Below are positions 42,868 through 50,991 of a stretch of DNA of 64,000 nucleotides, piece by piece (within the stretch, counting starts at the first letter, position 1; the number at the start of each line of letters is the position of its first letter). Source of the DNA: Paenibacillus sp. LHD-117 (GTDB lineage: Bacteria > Bacillota > Bacilli > Paenibacillales > Paenibacillaceae); NCBI RefSeq assembly GCF_030929555.1, contig NZ_JAVFVT010000008.1, forward strand, positions 62,001-126,000, read 5' to 3'. A program made the position numbers and the translations under genes. The notes below the pieces were generated by a model. That model did not search any database. It was not told the origin of the DNA and saw only the letters and a program-made list of their open reading frames with translations.

Positions 42868-43216
42868 AACAACTCCGCCTCCTAGACCGATAGTTAGACT
42901 TCTGGTCAATGAATCTGATGACAATTACGAGTTAGATAATGTGACATATTTGTTCGTTTGGGAGAGATTTTAGCAACGCGAAGGGTAAAAGACAATGGTC
43001 AATGTGAACTAATCATTTAACTTTTGGAACAAAATGGATTATATCTTTAGGGACTTTAGCCTATATTTGGGGATTTTATCGAAACTTACCTAGCTTAAAA
43101 AATAATTTATGTCAGTCTTTCTTACATAAAAATAGAATCTGTCATTCGCCCCGTGCTATCTTGTCGTTGTGTGGTAAACCATGCACATCGATGCTGAAGA
43201 ATGGGAGTGGAGCGGA
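42868..43216. other. Divergent promoter region of the Tat/oxidase cluster
   Basis: This AT-rich gap lies between the MerR gene (-) and the oxidase gene (+). The only motif seen is the GlnR-like box at 42930-42946. No ORF longer than a few codons with a ribosome site was found. Confidence 0.5.
42930..42946 (-). promoter_or_regulatory. GlnR/TnrA-like box
   Basis: AGTTAGATAATGTGACA matches the dyad TGTNA-N7-TNACA with one mismatch in an outer base. It lies about 63 bases upstream of the MerR gene start in the divergent region. It resembles the site at 32285-32301 upstream of P-II/amt. Confidence 0.45.
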
Positions 43217-44821
43217 ATGGAATCGAGCAAATCGCCAAACGAGATATCGAGGCGGCAGTTTCTAACGACGGTAGGGAAGATCGGCGGGGGCGCCGCCGTA
43301 TTCAGCGTCATGGGCACGCTCGGGTTATTGTCCCCCGAATCGCTGAAGGCGGCGGATTACGTGCCGCCGGACAAAAACGAATTGGCCATGAGCAATCGCG
43401 GCGGCAAAAAAATCGTCATTCTCGGCGCGGGTATCGCGGGCATGACGGCCGCATACGAGCTTGGAATGGCCGGATTCGATTGCACTATACTGGAAGCCAG
43501 GGCGCGCTCGGGCGGACGGATCTGGTCGGTGCGCCGCGGCACGACGGTGGCCGAGATCGGCGGGCAGAAGCAGGTCGCGAGATTTTCCGACGGACTGTAC
43601 TTTAACGCGGGACCGATGCGGATTCCGCAATTCCACGTCACGATGGAATACATTCGTAAGTTCGGTATTCCAATCGAACCGTTCAATAATGTCAACGACC
43701 ATGCCTATTACTATAACGAAAACGTCGGGGAGCTCTCCGGCAAAAAGATCCGCAAGCGCGAGGCGAAGGCGGATGTGCGCGGTTACGTGAGCGAGATGAT
43801 GGCGAAGGCCGTGAACCGGAACGCGCTCGACATGCCGCTGACGGCCGAGGAGAAGGAGAAGCTGGTCGCCTACCTTCGCACGGAAGGCGGACTCGACGCA
43901 GATCTCTTCTACAAGGGCACGTCGAGGGGAGGTTACAAGGACGAGCCGGGCGCCCGGCTGGATGCGGGCGTCATCCGCGATCCGTTCAGCATGAAGGCTA
44001 TCATCAATTCCGGCTTCGGCAACTTTCTGAGCAGCGAATACGGTTACGACCAGCAGATGATGATGTTCCATCCTGTCGGCGGCATCGACGCCATTCCGAA
44101 GGCATTCGAGAGCCGGCTCAAAGGCAAGATTCGCTTCCATTCCGAAGTATCGGAAATCAAGCAGAGCGAGAAAGGCGTAACGGTCACGTACAAAAATTTG
44201 GCGACGGGCGAGTTCCAGAAGGTGGAAGGGGATTATTGCATCTGTACCATCCCGCTGCCGGTCCTGAAGAAAATCAAAGCGGATTTCTCGCCGGACATGA
44301 AGAAGGCGATCGAAAGCATCGGCTATGCTTCCGCCGGCAAGATCGGCCTGCAGTTCAAACGCCGCTTCTGGGAAGAGGACGAACAAATCTACGGTGGCAA
44401 CACGCTCACGAACATGGATATCTCCTCCATCTATTATCCACCGACCGGCTATATGCAGAAGAAGGGGCTGCTTCTCGGCTACTACGCTTTCGGCGGCAAC
44501 GCGGACAAGATCGGCGCGATGACATTCCAGGAGCGCGAGGCGCATGCGCTGAAGCAGGGCGCGAAGATCCATTCGCAATACCACAAAGAATTCGAAGCCT
44601 CCTTCTCCGTCGACTGGAAGAAGATTAAGTACAACGAAGGCGGATGGGTGTCCTACTCCGGCGATCAGCGGCAAACCGTCTATCCGACACTCTGCAAACC
44701 CGACCGCAGAGTGTATCTGGCCGGCGAGCATATCAGCTATATAACGGCGTGGATGGCGGGCGGCATCGAATCGGCAAGGGCCGTCGTGACCGACATCGCT
44801 CAGAGAGTCATGAAGGAGTAG
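43217..44821 (+). CDS. Tat-exported FAD-dependent L-amino-acid-oxidase-like amine oxidase
   Basis: ATG 43217 follows GGGAGTGGAGCGGA. The 534-aa protein has a Tat signal (SRRQFLTT at residues 11-18, then a hydrophobic Gly/Ala stretch). An FAD dinucleotide fold comes next (VILGAGIAGMTAAYELG at 67-83, LEARARSGGRI). GPMRIPQFH follows, then EYIRKFG, which closely resembles venom L-amino-acid oxidase GPMRLPEKH, whose Arg binds the substrate carboxylate (Arg135 here). The C-terminal VYLAGEHISYITAWMAGGIE completes the flavin site. It would oxidise L-amino acids to imino acids with peroxide, outside the membrane. RidA and tatA genes follow. Confidence 0.88.
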   Translation: MESSKSPNEISRRQFLTTVGKIGGGAAVFSVMGTLGLLSPESLKAADYVPPDKNELAMSNRGGKKIVILGAGIAGMTAAYELGMAGFDCTILEARARSGGRIWSVRRGTTVAEIGGQKQVARFSDGLYFNAGPMRIPQFHVTMEYIRKFGIPIEPFNNVNDHAYYYNENVGELSGKKIRKREAKADVRGYVSEMMAKAVNRNALDMPLTAEEKEKLVAYLRTEGGLDADLFYKGTSRGGYKDEPGARLDAGVIRDPFSMKAIINSGFGNFLSSEYGYDQQMMMFHPVGGIDAIPKAFESRLKGKIRFHSEVSEIKQSEKGVTVTYKNLATGEFQKVEGDYCICTIPLPVLKKIKADFSPDMKKAIESIGYASAGKIGLQFKRRFWEEDEQIYGGNTLTNMDISSIYYPPTGYMQKKGLLLGYYAFGGNADKIGAMTFQEREAHALKQGAKIHSQYHKEFEASFSVDWKKIKYNEGGWVSYSGDQRQTVYPTLCKPDRRVYLAGEHISYITAWMAGGIESARAVVTDIAQRVMKE

Positions 44822-44888
44822 GGCAGGACATTCGCGAGCGAACGTTAAGGGAATCATTCTCATTTTATTATTGGAGGTATCCATCGAT

Positions 44889-45443
44889 ATGGCGATCAAC
44901 CGCAACGTGAAAGTATTGATCGGGACGGCGGTCCTGTCCTGTTTCATCGGCGCGTCCGTATATGCGAGCGTCACGCCGAACAAGTTCCCGCTTACTCCGG
45001 TTCACGAACCGGAATTTTACGGCAGCCCAAGCTCCTCCATCTCAAGCGCGGTGGCGCTCCCCGAGAGTTCGGCGACGTTCTCGACGAGCGGCACGGTGCC
45101 GCCGCTGCTGAACAAGGATGGCAAAACCGTCTACGAGCGGTACGGCAATACCGAGAAGCAGGCCGAAGGCATCCTGAAAAATATCGAAAAACAGCTGAAG
45201 GAGCAAGGGCTGTCGCTGAAGGACGTCATTTACCTGCGCGTCTATGTGACGCCGGATGCGGCGATGGGAGGCAAGTTCGATTACACGGGCTGGTTCAACG
45301 CCTACGCAAAATTTTTTAATACGAAAGAAAACCCGGTGAAGACCGCTCGTTCGACGGTCGGCGTCGCCGGTCTCGTGAACCCCGATTGGCTCATCGAGAT
45401 CGAGGCGGTCGCGGCTTATCCGACGCCGCATGATCAGGATTAA
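44889..45443 (+). CDS. Exported RidA-family imine/enamine deaminase
   Basis: ATG 44889 follows TTGGAGGT by 10 bases. The 184-aa protein has a Sec-type signal peptide (VLIGTAVLSCFIGASVYAS) and a mature RidA domain. It keeps IYLRVYVTPDA, the substrate Arg in KTARSTVGVAGL and the Glu in LIEIEAVAAYP. Most RidA proteins are about 125 aa and cytoplasmic, so the signal peptide is unusual. RidA hydrolyses 2-imino acids, the direct products of L-amino-acid oxidases, to keto acids and ammonium. Its position right after an exported oxidase gene gives it an obvious substrate. Confidence 0.85.
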   Translation: MAINRNVKVLIGTAVLSCFIGASVYASVTPNKFPLTPVHEPEFYGSPSSSISSAVALPESSATFSTSGTVPPLLNKDGKTVYERYGNTEKQAEGILKNIEKQLKEQGLSLKDVIYLRVYVTPDAAMGGKFDYTGWFNAYAKFFNTKENPVKTARSTVGVAGLVNPDWLIEIEAVAAYPTPHDQD

Positions 45444-45495
45444 TCGACGGGCGAAGGCCCGATCCAGAATAGACTAGGAAGGGGAAGATGTTCGC

Positions 45496-45696
45496 ATGCT
45501 GCAAAATATCGGATTCCCGGGATTGTTAATGATTTTGGTCGTCGTGCTTATCATTTTCGGACCGTCGAAGCTGCCGGAGCTCGGCCGCGCGGTCGGCCGG
45601 ACGCTGCACGAGTTCAAGACGTCGGCGAAGGAGCTGGTGTCCGACACGAAGGAAGACGTGATCGAGACGCCGAAGGAAGCGGCTAGCAAGGGATAA
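45496..45696 (+). CDS. tatA: Twin-arginine translocase subunit TatA/E
   Basis: The 66-aa protein has one N-terminal membrane helix ([18 protein letters not shown]). The hinge follows as [18 protein letters not shown], with the conserved Phe-Gly-Pro and amphipathic helix, then an acidic tail. It oligomerises to form the passage for folded Tat substrates, recruited by TatC. It is last in the oxidase/RidA unit. Confidence 0.93.
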   Translation: MLQNIGFPGLLMILVVVLIIFGPSKLPELGRAVGRTLHEFKTSAKELVSDTKEDVIETPKEAASKG

Positions 45697-45708
45697 GAAT
45701 AGATGCGG

Positions 45709-45738
45709 GAAGCGGGGCGCCGGCCTCGCTTCTTTTTT
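45709..45738 (+). terminator. Terminator after tatA
   Basis: GAAGCGGGGC and GGCCTCGCTTC form a stem with one G-T pair, followed by TTTTTT. Confidence 0.85.
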
Positions 45739-45827
45739 GTTTTCCGATCGGTCTCCTGAAACTGGGGATTTCTTTTTGAGAGACGAATTGTGTATAGTAG
45801 TGTGCAGTAAAGGTGTGGGGTGAGCGC

Positions 45828-47585
45828 ATGGGGAAATTTGCGGAGCTAAACACGCTGCGCAATCAAATTTTGCTTGGATTCATGCTGGTCATGGTGGTCG
45901 TTCTGGCTTCGGTCGGACTGTTTGCGTATAATCAAGTGTCCGTTCTGCTTCGCAACAACGCCGAAAAACATATTCAGCAGACCGCCGCCCAGGCAACGGG
46001 CAAGCTGGACGTGCTGCTGCGCCAGGTGGACAGCTTCACGGCCCAGGTGGCGACCAACGCGGCGGTTCAGAGCATGCTGGAGCGAATAGCTTCCGGCGAA
46101 ACGATCAGCTTCCAGGACAGGCAGATCATTCAACGGGAAGTGCGCAAAAGCGAAGCCTATACGACGGGGGTCCGCTCGATCGAGCTGTATACATCCGATT
46201 ACAGAAGGCTTGTTCCGCTGACGGATGAAAGTCTCAGGGATCGGGTGTCGGACGAATGGATCCATCGCGTCGACGAAGGCAAGGGACAGCTGGTGTGGTT
46301 GGGCATGGACGAGCGATATCCCGGCATTGTCATCGCCATGCGCCGCGTACGGTTGATGGACAGGTCCTTCTCCCAAGCCGGTTACGTCATGGTACAGGTG
46401 GACAAACATTATTTCGAGCTGACCGAATCGCGGACCGGCGACGATGCAAGTACCGGCATCGAAGAATATTTGGCCCTCGTAGACGAGAAGGGCGGAACGA
46501 TCACGTCCGACTTCGGCATGGAAGTAAACGCAAGCCAGCTTGACGATAGCGGGTCGACGGTCGTCATGGACGGGGACGAATTTATCAAGGTTCAGCGGCG
46601 ATCCGAAGCTACCGGCTGGAGCATTATCATGCTGACTCCCGTCCGTTACGCGACGGAGGGAATTTCCGTTCTGAGGACCGCCATCATCGTGTCGGTTATG
46701 GTCGGCGGAATATTGTTCCTGATCTTATCCTTTATTCTATCGACGATGATTACCCGTCCGATTCTGAACCTCATACGGGCGATGAGAAGCGCAAGGCTCG
46801 GCACGCTGAAGCCGATTCCCGTTACGTCCAAGACGCTGGAAATCAACGAACTCAACCATACGTATAACCAAATGGTCGCCTCGCTCAACGATTTGATCGA
46901 GGTCGTCTACCAGAAGGAAATCATCCAGAGCCGGACGGAGCTGAAAGCGCTGCAAGCCCAGATTAATCCGCATTTCCTGTTCAATACGCTCGAGGCGTTC
47001 TATTGGGCGCTGGAGGAGAAGGGCGAGGAAGAGCTGGCCCGCGTCGTAGTCGCCATGTCGGGACTGTTCCGCTACGTCATCAGCCGAGCCGACGAAGAGG
47101 AATGGGTGACGATCGGAGACGAGTTGGATCACGCGGAGCGGTATTTGACGATCATGGATATGCGCATGCTGGACAGATTAAGCTGGACGATCGAAGCGGA
47201 TGAAACATGCCGCAAGGTGCCCATTCCCAAGCTGCTGATCCAGCCGCTCGTCGAGAACGCGATTCTGCACGGCGTGGAGCAGCGTATCGGGCCGGGCACG
47301 GTGACGCTGCGCGTGATGCCGGCAACCGGCAATCCGGGCTATACGCGAATCGAAGTCGCGGACGACGGTCCGGGCATGAACGAGGGACAGCTTAAGGAAA
47401 TCTACGATGCATTCTCCGAAGGATACACCGCATCGGTCAAAGGGAACGGCATCGGTCTCGCGAACGTGCAGAAGAGGCTTTTGCTCTATTTCGAAGAAGA
47501 AACGGGCGGGCTGACGATCAAGAGTGAACAATCCAAAGGAACCGTGATGGCATTCGAAATACCTAGCGATGATGGGAGGAGCTGA
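45828..47585 (+). CDS. YesM-type sensor histidine kinase
   Basis: ATG 45828 follows GGGGTGAGCG. The 585-aa kinase has a membrane helix at about 15-37 (ILLGFMLVMVVVLASVGLFA), an extracytoplasmic sensor of about 240 aa and a second helix at about 280-305. HAMP comes next, then His_kinase with LQAQINPHFLFNTLEAFYW and a HATPase domain with VENAILHGVEQ, DDGPGMNEG and GNGIGLANVQKR. It is paired with the response regulator that follows and probably senses the sugar imported by the third part of the operon. Confidence 0.94.
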   Translation: MGKFAELNTLRNQILLGFMLVMVVVLASVGLFAYNQVSVLLRNNAEKHIQQTAAQATGKLDVLLRQVDSFTAQVATNAAVQSMLERIASGETISFQDRQIIQREVRKSEAYTTGVRSIELYTSDYRRLVPLTDESLRDRVSDEWIHRVDEGKGQLVWLGMDERYPGIVIAMRRVRLMDRSFSQAGYVMVQVDKHYFELTESRTGDDASTGIEEYLALVDEKGGTITSDFGMEVNASQLDDSGSTVVMDGDEFIKVQRRSEATGWSIIMLTPVRYATEGISVLRTAIIVSVMVGGILFLILSFILSTMITRPILNLIRAMRSARLGTLKPIPVTSKTLEINELNHTYNQMVASLNDLIEVVYQKEIIQSRTELKALQAQINPHFLFNTLEAFYWALEEKGEEELARVVVAMSGLFRYVISRADEEEWVTIGDELDHAERYLTIMDMRMLDRLSWTIEADETCRKVPIPKLLIQPLVENAILHGVEQRIGPGTVTLRVMPATGNPGYTRIEVADDGPGMNEGQLKEIYDAFSEGYTASVKGNGIGLANVQKRLLLYFEEETGGLTIKSEQSKGTVMAFEIPSDDGRS

Positions 47586-47589
47586 GAAG

Positions 47590-48378
47590 ATGAACACGAT
47601 ACTTGTCGTGGACGACGAACCGAGAACGAGGGAAGGCGTCAAGAAAGTGCTGGAAGGCTGGTCGGCGGGCCGAAGCCGGATCGTTACCGCGGCTAATGGA
47701 ATCGAGGCGCTGGCATGGCTCGAGGGAAATGAAGCCGCATTGATGATCACGGACATCCGCATGCCCGAGCTCGGCGGGCTCGATCTTGTCGAGAGGGTCT
47801 CCCAGCTGCCGCATCCGCCCCAGGTCATCGTCATTTCCGGACATCCGGAATTCGATTACGCGCGCAGGGCGATGCAATACGGCGTCATTGAATATTTGCT
47901 GAAGCCGATCGACAAAATAAAGCTGGTTCAAGCGGTGGAGTCTGCCTTGAAACGCAAGGACGAGCGGCTGCGCGTCGAGCGCATGGAGAAATTGGTGGAT
48001 CCGAAGCTGCTGGAAACCGTGCAGAACGACAACGCGTACAGCCTGCAAGTCCAGGAGGCCATACGGTTCATGGAAGTCCGTCTGGATCAGCAACTGTCGC
48101 TGCGCGACATCGCGGATCATCTGCACATGAACGCGAGTTATTTCAGCGTGCTGTTCAAGGAGCAAACGGGGCTCACGTTCACGGAATATTTGACGCGGAG
48201 AAGAATGCAGCGCGCGAAGGAGCTGCTCTCCGGCACGAGAGCAACCATCGCGGAAATCGCGGAGAAGGTCGGCTACCAGACCGACAAATATTTTTTGAAA
48301 GTGTTCCGAAACGTAGAGGGCGTTAGTCCCGGTCAATATCGCAAAAACGTCGTTTATCGGGAAGAAACGATCCAATGA
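47590..48378 (+). CDS. Response regulator, AraC family (short YesN type)
   Basis: ATG 47590 follows GGAGG. The 262-aa protein has a receiver domain (VDDEPRTREG, Asp in MITDIRMPELGG, Lys in YLLKPID). A short linker and an AraC helix-turn-helix pair follow (LSLRDIADHLHMNASYFSVLFKE, VGYQTDKYFLKVF). It lacks the long middle region of the YesN-like protein at 1285-2892. It likely activates the sugar ABC genes directly downstream. Confidence 0.93.
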   Translation: MNTILVVDDEPRTREGVKKVLEGWSAGRSRIVTAANGIEALAWLEGNEAALMITDIRMPELGGLDLVERVSQLPHPPQVIVISGHPEFDYARRAMQYGVIEYLLKPIDKIKLVQAVESALKRKDERLRVERMEKLVDPKLLETVQNDNAYSLQVQEAIRFMEVRLDQQLSLRDIADHLHMNASYFSVLFKEQTGLTFTEYLTRRRMQRAKELLSGTRATIAEIAEKVGYQTDKYFLKVFRNVEGVSPGQYRKNVVYREETIQ

Positions 48379-48407
48379 AAGTAGACTTTTTCCCAACCCC
48401 CATGACC

Positions 48408-48436
48408 TTACGGCTCTGCCGGGGCGTTGCTACAAT
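48408..48436 (+). promoter_or_regulatory. Candidate promoter of the sugar ABC operon
   Basis: TTACGG, a 17-base spacer and TACAAT lie about 55 bases upstream of the binding-protein start, between it and the regulator gene. Confidence 0.45.
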
Positions 48437-48490
48437 GAAGGTGTAGCGGGAATCATCCCAATGACATCTTCGAAAAAAGGGGTTGTAAAC

Positions 48491-49810
48491 GTGTTCAAAA
48501 AGAAATGGTCTATGCTCTTGCTTACTACGTGTTTGGCTTTGGCGGCCGCGGGCTGCGGGAACAACGGCGAGAAATCCTCAAACGGGGAAACAAATGAAAG
48601 CGGAACCAAGAAAGTGACGGTCAACTTTATGCACCTATGGCCGGAAGGCGTATCCGCCGGTCAGAACAAAATCGTGAACCAAATCATCAAAGATTACGAA
48701 ACCGAAAATCCGAACGTGACGATCAAACAAGAAGTGCTCGACAACGAACAATACAAAAATAAATTGAAAGTGCTTTCCGCATCCAATCAGCTGCCCGATG
48801 TCGGCGTAACCTGGGCGGCGGGATTCATGAAACCGTACGTGGAAGGCAATCTATTCACCCCGATCGACGATCTGCTCAGCGGGGAGCTGAACGGCAAATT
48901 CGTATCGGGTACGACGGAAGCTTATGCCATTGACGGCAAAACGTATGCGCTTCCTTTGGAATTTAATATCGCGCCGGTTTACTACAACAAGGCCATCTTC
49001 GAGCAATACGGCCTTCAAGCTCCGCAAACCTACGATGAATTCAAGAATGTTGTGAAAACGCTGTCTGAAAACGGTGTCGCCCCGATTGCGCTAGGGAACA
49101 AGGACCGTTGGACGGGCTCGCTTTGGTACATGTACCTGGCTGACCGCTTCGCGGGCCAACAATCGTTGTCCGCCGCAATCGGAGGCTCCGTTTCCTTCGC
49201 GGACGAAGGTCTCATGAAAGCGGCGCAAGAGGTGCAAACGCTGGTTGACGGCAACGCGTTCGTCAAAGGTTTCAACGGCTTGTCGAACGAAGAAGCGAAG
49301 TCCGAGTTCCTGAACGGCAACGCTGCGATGTTCCTGATGGGCACGTGGGAGCTGCCGAACTTCACGACGAACGAGGAAATTCCGAAGGAGTTCCGCGACA
49401 GCGTAGGGTTCTTCAAATTCCCGACGGCCGAAGGCGGCAAAGGCGACATCAACAGCTGGGTTGGCGGACCGGGCGTAGGCTTGTTCGTCTCGGAGAACTC
49501 GAAGGTGAAGGACGAAGCGAAGAAGTTCGTGGAATATTTTGTGGCGAAGTGGGGCGAGCAATCGGTAACGGGCGCGGGCGTGATCCCGGCTACGAAGGTC
49601 GATACGTCTTCCCTGGAGCTTCCGCAGCTTTACATCGATTTGTTCAACGAAATGAACCAAGCAAGCAGCATTACGTTGTTCGCTGACGTGCAAATGAACG
49701 CAAACGCGGCGGAAATCCATCTCAACCAAATCCAAGCGCTGTTCGGCAAAGCTTCGACGCCTGAGAAATTCGCTCAGGAGCATGACGCAGCCGTAGCCGA
49801 AGGCAAGTAA
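48491..49810 (+). CDS. Sugar ABC transporter substrate-binding lipoprotein
   Basis: GTG 48491 follows AAAGGGG by 8 bases and opens a lipoprotein signal (FKKKWSMLLLTTCLALAAAG, then Cys). The mature part is a family 1 sugar-binding domain with VTVNFMHLWPEGV, EVLDNEQYKNKLKVLSASNQ and PDVGVTWAAGFMKPYVEG. The gene follows its own YesM/YesN pair and precedes two permeases. The sugar is unknown, because no hydrolase is in the operon. Confidence 0.92.
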   Translation: MFKKKWSMLLLTTCLALAAAGCGNNGEKSSNGETNESGTKKVTVNFMHLWPEGVSAGQNKIVNQIIKDYETENPNVTIKQEVLDNEQYKNKLKVLSASNQLPDVGVTWAAGFMKPYVEGNLFTPIDDLLSGELNGKFVSGTTEAYAIDGKTYALPLEFNIAPVYYNKAIFEQYGLQAPQTYDEFKNVVKTLSENGVAPIALGNKDRWTGSLWYMYLADRFAGQQSLSAAIGGSVSFADEGLMKAAQEVQTLVDGNAFVKGFNGLSNEEAKSEFLNGNAAMFLMGTWELPNFTTNEEIPKEFRDSVGFFKFPTAEGGKGDINSWVGGPGVGLFVSENSKVKDEAKKFVEYFVAKWGEQSVTGAGVIPATKVDTSSLELPQLYIDLFNEMNQASSITLFADVQMNANAAEIHLNQIQALFGKASTPEKFAQEHDAAVAEGK

Positions 49811-49860
49811 CGCTCCCAAGACAGCAGAGAGAGAAAAAAGAGATTTTACATTGAGATAAA

Positions 49861-50063
49861 GTTCAAAAAGTCCGATTATCAGCACCGAGAAGGTTGGATG
49901 AAGCCGAGAACTGAGGAGCGGAGCGTAGCAGAGCTACGTGAGCACCTTCAATGTTTCCGGAGGAAACATACTTCGAAAGCATAGGCTTGTTCCGGCTGAA
50001 TTCAAGATTCGACGTCGAGATACATCTTGGTATACTTCGTGATCATAATTGGACTTTTTGAAC
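49861..50063 (+). repeat. Dispersed permease-upstream repeat, copy C (203 bp)
   Basis: The arms are GTTCAAAAAGTCCGATTATC on the left and, on the other strand, GTTCAAAAAGTCCAATTATG on the right. The core with CGTAGC-AGA-GCTACG is at 49918-49944, and GTTTCC-GGA-GGAAAC follows. It fills the gap between the binding-protein gene and the first permease gene, as copy A does in the first operon. It is followed by the GAACTACCT junction shared with copy B. Confidence 0.87.
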
Positions 50064-50093
50064 TACCTCTTGGGAGGAAAGGAGACGGAAGAG

Positions 50094-50975
50094 ATGGACA
50101 AAGTCATGTCGAACAAAAAAATAATCGCCTTGTACGTCCTGCCCGCCTTGCTGCTCATCTTGGCCGTCGTTTATATCCCGATCGTGCTGACCGGGTATTA
50201 CGGCCTGAACGAATGGAACGGCATCGGGGACTTGACGTTTATCGGACTCGACAACTACGCGGCTTTGGTTAAGGATGGGCTGTTCTGGGACAGCGCCTGG
50301 CACTCGTTGCTGTTGGCCGTATTTTCGGGACTTAGCTTGATTCTGTATTTGGCAGTTGCCATGGTGCTCGCTTCCAAGATCAAAGGGGCGAACGCATTTC
50401 GCAAAATATATCTCATTCCCATGCTGCTCTCCTCGGTGGCGATCGCGCAGCTTTGGCTGAAGATCTATCATCCGACGAACGGCATCCTGAACAGCTTGTT
50501 GGAATCCATGGGCATCGACAATCCTCCCGCATGGCTCGCCGAGCCTTCCTTGGTGTTATTCGCCCTGTTCATCCCGATACTGTGGCAATATGCGGGCTTC
50601 TATATTCTCATCTATTACGCGGCTTTGAAGAACATCCCGGCTTCCCTGGAGGAAGCGGCGAAGATCGACGGCGCGAACGCCTTGCAGATCGCGTGGAAGA
50701 TCAAACTTCCTCTCGCAATGGAAGTCATTAAGGTGACGGTCGTCCTTGCAGTCGTCGGTTCGTTAAAATACTTTGATCTCATCTATGTGATGACGAACGG
50801 CGGGCCGAACGGATCAAGCGAAGTCATGGCATCGTATATGTACAGCGAAGCGTTCAAATCGTACGATTTCGGTTACGGCAGCGCGATCGGCTTTTTCCTG
50901 TTGATCATTTGTCTCGTCGCGACCTGGCTGATTCGCAAATTCACCGCGTCGAAGGACACGATTCAATATTCGTAA
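50094..50975 (+). CDS. Sugar ABC transporter permease (MalF type)
   Basis: ATG 50094 (MDKVMSNKKIIALYVLPALL) follows GGGAGGAAAGGAG. A longer reading enters the repeat. The 293-aa protein has six membrane helices and the EAA loop LEEAAKIDGANALQIAWKIKLPL. It is co-transcribed with the next permease. Confidence 0.93.
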   Translation: MDKVMSNKKIIALYVLPALLLILAVVYIPIVLTGYYGLNEWNGIGDLTFIGLDNYAALVKDGLFWDSAWHSLLLAVFSGLSLILYLAVAMVLASKIKGANAFRKIYLIPMLLSSVAIAQLWLKIYHPTNGILNSLLESMGIDNPPAWLAEPSLVLFALFIPILWQYAGFYILIYYAALKNIPASLEEAAKIDGANALQIAWKIKLPLAMEVIKVTVVLAVVGSLKYFDLIYVMTNGGPNGSSEVMASYMYSEAFKSYDFGYGSAIGFFLLIICLVATWLIRKFTASKDTIQYS

Positions 50976-50991
50976 GCAGGAGGGAACCATC

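Noticed and set aside
43325..44983. 552-codon minus-strand frame opposite the amine oxidase
   Set aside because: It is an antisense shadow. The plus strand has the Tat signal and FAD motifs.
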